Of a DNA stretch of 64,000 nt, positions 58,399-64,000 are shown in pieces. Made by a program: the position numbers and the translations under genes. Each line of letters begins with the position of its first letter. Position 1 is the stretch's first letter. The notes beneath the pieces were generated by a model that saw only the letters and a list, made by a program, of their open reading frames with translations, made no database searches and was not told where the DNA came from. Source of the DNA: Latrodectus hesperus (taxonomy: Eukaryota; Arthropoda; Arachnida; Araneae; Theridiidae); NCBI GenBank assembly GCA_037975125.1, contig CM075853.1:50164458-50228457 (forward strand). The letters run 5' to 3'.

Positions 58399-61332
58399 GT
58401 AAATGTTTTAAAGTTTCCTGGATTTTCCTCTTATAAAGCTGGTGAATCCGGCTCACTATTTGTGAAATAGTCCTTCTTCGAGGTAATCACAGTAAGCATT
58501 TCAAAAGTGTCCTTATGTGACAACCTCATAAAACTAAGCTATCCCCTAAAGTTTAGTAAGTTAATGAGAAAACTTTTTGAAGACGTGGTTCATTTAATAA
58601 AAGTCAAGTAAAATAATTTCTATGAGAAATTATATACTTTTGAATCAAAGTACCCGAAAAAGTTGGGAAAAAGCATGAATCTGAATGTTTCTAAAAGAAT
58701 GAAAAAGCACAGAATCTGAAAGTTTTTTATTTTTATTTTGAAGAATTAAATGATTACTGAATTTTAAAAGAATACTTAATATGGAAGTACAATTATTGTC
58801 TTTTGAATTAGAAGTAATCAACTTTTTTTTAACCTCATTTTTTTAGTTGTCAAAAGTTTCAGTCCGCCGTACTGCTGTGTATGAACTTAATTTAGTACAT
58901 AGTGAAGTTTCATATGCATATTCAGTGTGTCTTAAGATAATATATAATCATTTATCTCATATTTTACGTGCAAAGAAAATAGTCTGAATTTTAAAAAATA
59001 TTAATTTTAATATACAACATTAGCAAGAAATTATAGTTTCAATATTAAGAAAATATTCTTAGAAATTGATTCACATACTTATTATCATAGTTACAAGGAA
59101 AAAATACTGCTGCAACTTAGAAAACTTCATATAAAATATCACGTTAATCTTAATAAATTTAGCATTTGTTATCACAGAAACCATTGACTAATTTCTTTTA
59201 TTTATACACTATTTCAAGCACTTAAAATAAGGCACCTTTAATGTTACACTACCAGTGGCGATTGATTAAAAAACGATAGTCTTGATACATTCGTTAAATA
59301 ATGACCAACAAATATAAATATTTGACATATATTTACGAAGGAAACCTTAAAACCATATGCTCTAAAGTAGATATAGCTTTTCAGATAATGTTTGTGTACA
59401 TCCAGAATTAAATGCTCGGCAAAACTCTTTTTTACGGCTCAATTAAAATATTTAATGATAAAAACATTACAAAACAGTCTGGTTTTGCTTCAAATTTCAA
59501 CCACATAATAAAAAATAGTCCTGACCATTAGCGATAAAGATTTTATGTGTTCCTTTCTTTGTGAAAGAATTCTCATCATGTTGTAGTAAAATCTTGTTTT
59601 GAGAAGTAAAACTTTAAATATAAAAATTATTACAATTAAAAAGGCTAGTTGAGCCTTCTTGTCTAGAAATAAGAAAGTATGTAGGTGCAATAACAAATAA
59701 GAATTGCGATTGCTGTATAATTTCCCTTATATTACTTGTTTGTCTATTTTCCTGTTTAGCTTATAGAAGTAATGAAAAAATATTTAAGTTTTAAAAAAAG
59801 GATATCTGTGAATCAAGATATTTTTTAACTCTTAACTCCGTTTTGTTCTCTTCATTGTTTCTCAAAGGCCAATAACAATTTTGAAGCAAAGCTTTGTTAT
59901 AAATTAATTAACAATTATTATTAAAGTTAAAATATATAATTCTTTTTATTTAAATACTTATTTTTGTTAATAAATCATTTAAAATCCTTGTTCAGAAAAG
60001 TTAACATAATTTTAATTGCAAATTATTTATGTATTTAAAATTATTATTTGATAGTAAATTTTATCAATTTTTTTTCATTCCTTAGAGAATGCTTAGATTC
60101 ATCCGAATTAAATAGGTTGTTTATTTTTTGTACATGCTTCTAAAATAATAAAAAAATTCCTCCTTGTGTTGATTAATTTTATTTTTAATTTAGTTTCTAA
60201 TTTTGGCATATTTATCTACTCATTTATTTCTGCTGAAAGCTTGTTTCAGGAAATGCTGACAGTGGAAGGAACTTCACGTGTTTGATATGTATGTGTTAGT
60301 GATGATATGTAAGTGGTAAATAATATGCACGGTAAACATATCAGGTGATAATCAGATTAATTTATTCATGGATTTCATATAAAAAGATAGTTAAATTACT
60401 GAAAATAATATGATATTATGTAAGGATAATTGGATATTACAATAAGAGTTAAAAAGAAATGTATTAAAAATTATATATAAATAAATAAGATATTTTATTC
60501 TTATGAAAATTTAAGCAAAATGTTAAAAATTTGTAACATTACAATACAGTATTAAATAATATAAAAATTATTATTTTTACTTGCTGTGAAAATATATATA
60601 TATATTATAATATAAATAGAATTAACTTTTTTTATAATATAAATATAGCAACTTTAGAATATGTATAACATTATTCTAATGTAGCAAGAAGTATGATTTT
60701 GTACATCATTTACTTTTGAAAAAACTTGTCTCGAACAGCAAATAATTACTTAATTGAAAAAGTTTTCTTGTTTTAAGTATGATTGATTTAAAAAGAAAAA
60801 ACATTTTATTATATCTAAATATAATTAAACATATCTGAAAACTTATTGTATAACAAATTGTAGATAGTTAAAAACTGAGGAAAATGTGTTAATTTTGCTT
60901 GTGCTATATACGGCTATTAGTAAAAACATCTTGAATCTTCAGATTCCTATCGCAAGGTTTTATAGTTAAAAAAAATCAAAAATAATTTAATTATTAAGTT
61001 TTATTTTTATTTGTTTATTTTTTACCTGTTTCATAAAATGCGAAAATATCTTCAAATTTACTATAAAATCACAAACACATTTAAAATATTTGAGCGAAAT
61101 AAAAAAAAATACGAAGTAGAATTTTACGGAATAAATAATGCTGGTAACATTTTATGTATGAGGGAAAAAAATCATAATTTAATTAATATTAGAACATTAA
61201 ATCTAATAGATAGGAGAAATAGACAGTGTAATTCTATTTATCGAAATATATACATTTTTATAAAAATCAACACATTACTTTGAAATATTATTCATGTATT
61301 CTCTTTAAGATTATTTTGAAATCACGATGACA

Positions 61333-61561
61333 AAATTTCAATCTAATAAAAATATTAAAAAGTAATTTTTCTCCTGGAAAAGAATCAAAATTACTGCTGA
61401 AGATTGGGGGGAAGGAAATTCAGCATTATTGGCATGAACATCTGCGACTGTCAACTGACGAAGTAAAGCGAGTGTTTTACACCACTCATGTTATTCTGTT
61501 TCAGATAAAGTCGAAATTGGTGTCATCGACTTTGTTATTCATTTGGAAAACTGATACGTGA
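61333..61561 (+). other. Open stretch without start codon, GC-richer than surroundings
   Basis: About 75 codons run open to a TGA at 61,559, with text such as IQHYWHEHLRLSTDEVKRVF. There is no ATG in frame, and a TTATTCTGTTTCAG acceptor-like site lies inside at about 61,490-61,503. It may be an exon or an old gene fragment. No family is recognised. Confidence 0.25.
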
Positions 61562-63275
61562 CTGTTTATAACATCGGAAGGAAAAATGTGCTTCACTGAT
61601 CCATGACAGATTGATTTATCTTAAATTGCGATGTCAGCTTATTTTTATCTTAAAAACAAGAAAACATTTTGAGAGAAAAATCTTAGAAATATGCTTGAAA
61701 TGCCTTAAAATAAATCAAAAATAAGAAATATTAGCAGGATCAGTTGCTATTTTTCTTGAATGAAATACAAATGTGTAATTCAAAAATGCACTAAATATGT
61801 GTTATATAATTAAGAGTAATTTTTTATAAGTACTATACACACCGAATCATATTTTTGAAATACTTCTTGTAAAATAAAATGTTCTCGGAAAATTTTTGCC
61901 TTTTTTTATGAAAAATTTTTAAAAATTCGATTGCAAAATAAGATTTAAATGAATAGAAAATAGTTTTGTTGGCCAATATTTTTCAGTATTGGATCATACA
62001 ATCCTGAACATTTCAGTTTTACTTTTCTTAACAAATTAATTTTTTTTAAATTAATACTAATTAATTTTTGATAATACAAATTGATTTTTTTTATATATAT
62101 TTCAATGACCGGCTGCTATTAGAGTTTCTACTTTTCAGCACTGCAAGGGGCGGAATTGATGGCAATTTAACTGTAATAATGAAAAATAAAGTATTTATTT
62201 CAAAGAATTTTACTAATTTTTGTATAAATAAATTGAGTTTATGTTTAGAATCTAACGTTAATTTTAAAAAAATGTTATGTTAATTTAAAATAAAAATTAA
62301 AATAAATTTTGTAACAAAATTAACTTTATTTAAGAGTAAATGCTCAGATCTTGGGAATGTATTGGATTTCATGCGTAAAATTAAAACTTGTGTCACTTAT
62401 GATTTGCCCATTCTTACTAAATAAATTTTAATAAATTGATTTTAAATTAATTTATCTTATTTGTTAATGTTATTTTAAGAGTATATCTGGGTTTGCTGGT
62501 TTAGTTACACTAGGTGCAATATAAATATTTTAAAATGCAACATCAATAATTTAAATTTTGCTTAAAATTTTAACTAAAGGAAAAGTATTTATTATTGTAA
62601 TCATTAAATTTAACCAATCAAAAAATTTACATGTGTATAATAATTTTATTCATTAAAAAATTAATAAAAATAGAAATAAAAGGCTACAAATAAAAGAATA
62701 TGTATTAAACAAGAATACTTAAATTTCCATCATAAATTCTGTCATATCATTATGTTTTCGAGTCTTTTGGATTATGCGAAAGAAAAGTAAGACATTCTTA
62801 AGCATCTGTTTCAAGCCCTCTGTAATATAGCGCTGCATAATAAAGTAAATTTTATTTAATAGCTACCTTATTTTAGAAATTTTATTAAAATGCTACTTCA
62901 TTTGTTTTGTTAAATAAAGTAACTACTAAGCAAAATTTTATTTTGTTAGAAAATACAGAAAATCAATTTTTAAATTAAATAAAGTTTTTTTTTCCGCAAA
63001 GCAAATTCAGGTAAGAATGATAGCAGAAAGTTTTTTCTTACATTTTCTTAATACCTCAGATTATTTTTACCAATGCCATATTTTATCATTACTCTTAAGC
63101 TTGAGTAAGTGAAACGATGTCACCTGCAATCTACGTTCTCCAATATTCTGCTTAACACAGATGCCATGATCAAGCAAACTGAATCAGAATTTAATTGAAA
63201 ACAAGATGTCATCTCATTCTTGGGTTCACGCTCGTTGTTGATCCTACTATCGATGACTCTCTGTCTGCATTGCAG

Positions 63276-63513
63276 CATCAAAGATAGACAAAGCTATAAT
63301 TACCGAACTGACAGTGCTACAAGTTTCCTGGACTTATTATGCAGGTACTTGTTGTCTTGTCATATCTGAATATAAAGTACCCTATTTTTTGTTTCAGGAC
63401 TCGGAACGTGGCACTTTGTACGCATCGATTCTATAATCTACTTACGGTCATGGAACCTGTACGGATGCAAACAGCAATATTGCGTTACGATAAGCCACAA
63501 TCCGGATAAGTAA
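63276..63513 (+). other. Candidate pair of terminal exons with a 53-nt intron
   Basis: Candidate exon A (63,276-63,344, 69 nt) follows TCTGCATTGCAG and ends at GCAG|GTACTT. Candidate exon B starts at 63,398 after CTATTTTTTGTTTCAG. When joined, two reading frames stay open over both. One ends in ...LGTWHFVRIDSIIYLRSWN and CKQQYCVTISHNPDK with a stop at 63,511. The other ends in ...LTVMEPVRMQTAILRYDKPQSG with a stop at 63,507. The patch is GC-richer than its neighbours. On the minus strand 63,438-63,638 is also open and meets a GTAAGT donor, so the strand is not certain. Confidence 0.3.
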
Positions 63514-64000
63514 CAATTCGACTTCAAATAAAACCAGAAATTTGGTGACAAGCATTTCTCATTCTTACAAAAGGCATCATCACAAGTTTTCCCAAGGCTT
63601 TCCAATATAATTTGTGTATTAAGAAAATTGCTGGGCAATTTTTTTCATTTAAGTACATTCTATGCGTCACGACCATCGTCACACCAATTATGCAAATGTT
63701 ACAGAATCTTCCTATTGTCTAAATATATGTGCAGCGGGTCGTTTTTCTTCAATTAGCAATTTAAATGATCAGAAAAATTATTTCCAAAAATATATATTGA
63801 TATATAATAATATACAATAACATCTTGAACTAAAAATTCACAAGGTTTGTCAAATATAATCTATAATTATTTAATATTTATTCCCTATTCAAATAAAATG
63901 GTCAGATTCCGGAAAAATCTTAAATATAGAGGTTAAATCTTCAAACTAATATTTGATAACATATTTAAGCTAATTGAATATCATTTTAATTTTTTAAATG
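63514..64000. other. AT-rich end of window
   Basis: No gene recognised apart from the minus-strand open stretch 63,438-63,638 discussed with the exon candidates. Confidence 0.4.

Overview
The window looks like a piece of a large, AT-rich animal nuclear genome, most likely from an arthropod and by inference an orb-weaving (araneid-type) spider. The evidence is GT-AG introns, tRNA-derived SINEs, solo LTRs, long AT-rich stretches without genes, and many degraded BEL/Pao, Tc1, mariner, P-type and RNase H-bearing LINE relics of the kinds that crowd spider genomes. No bacterial operon, CRISPR array or rRNA is seen. The species assignment is inference.

Bases 1-21,000 are a graveyard of nested mobile elements. 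On the minus strand a BEL/Pao retroelement (1-3,985) abuts a broken Tc1-type transposase (3,985-4,862). A P-element-like transposon (7,174-10,257) keeps both terminal inverted repeats and a 9-bp direct flank, but its THAP-type transposase is broken. It sits in an older repeat family, seen again as tandem units at 13.3-14.5 kb. That family also holds a second, plus-strand, internally deleted BEL/Pao copy (about 10,597-13,313). Inside this copy are two copies of one tRNA-derived SINE, each with clear target-site duplications. One SINE carries a 547-bp inverted-repeat transposon with an 8-bp duplication, so the order of insertion can be read. A third BEL/Pao pol region (about 14,996-18,755, minus) adjoins a rearranged mariner relic (18,755-19,290), followed by the C-terminal part of a LINE ORF2 (19,540-20,560).

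The best host gene is at 23,718-24,569 on the minus strand. It is a two-exon gene for a protein of about 201 residues with two membrane segments and a tail of 16-residue repeats rich in Glu and Arg. Its flanks hold hairpins and a second SINE family. At 29.3-29.95 kb a short minus-strand frame and a plus-strand TATA promoter with a 24-codon frame diverge from a shared interval; these could be first exons or small-peptide genes.

Bases 30,000-64,000 are mostly AT-rich non-coding DNA, intronic or intergenic. They hold two solo LTRs of one family in opposite orientation, a LINE fragment near 34.7 kb, a pogo-like end with a 30-bp tandem repeat near 45.7 kb, and a large broken LINE ORF2 (47,400-50,740) with recognisable endonuclease, reverse transcriptase and RNase H. 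There is also a 94-bp TA microsatellite and, at the far right, a GC-richer patch with splice signals that may be exons (63,276-63,513). All mobile-element proteins seen here are broken, so no element appears able to move by itself.
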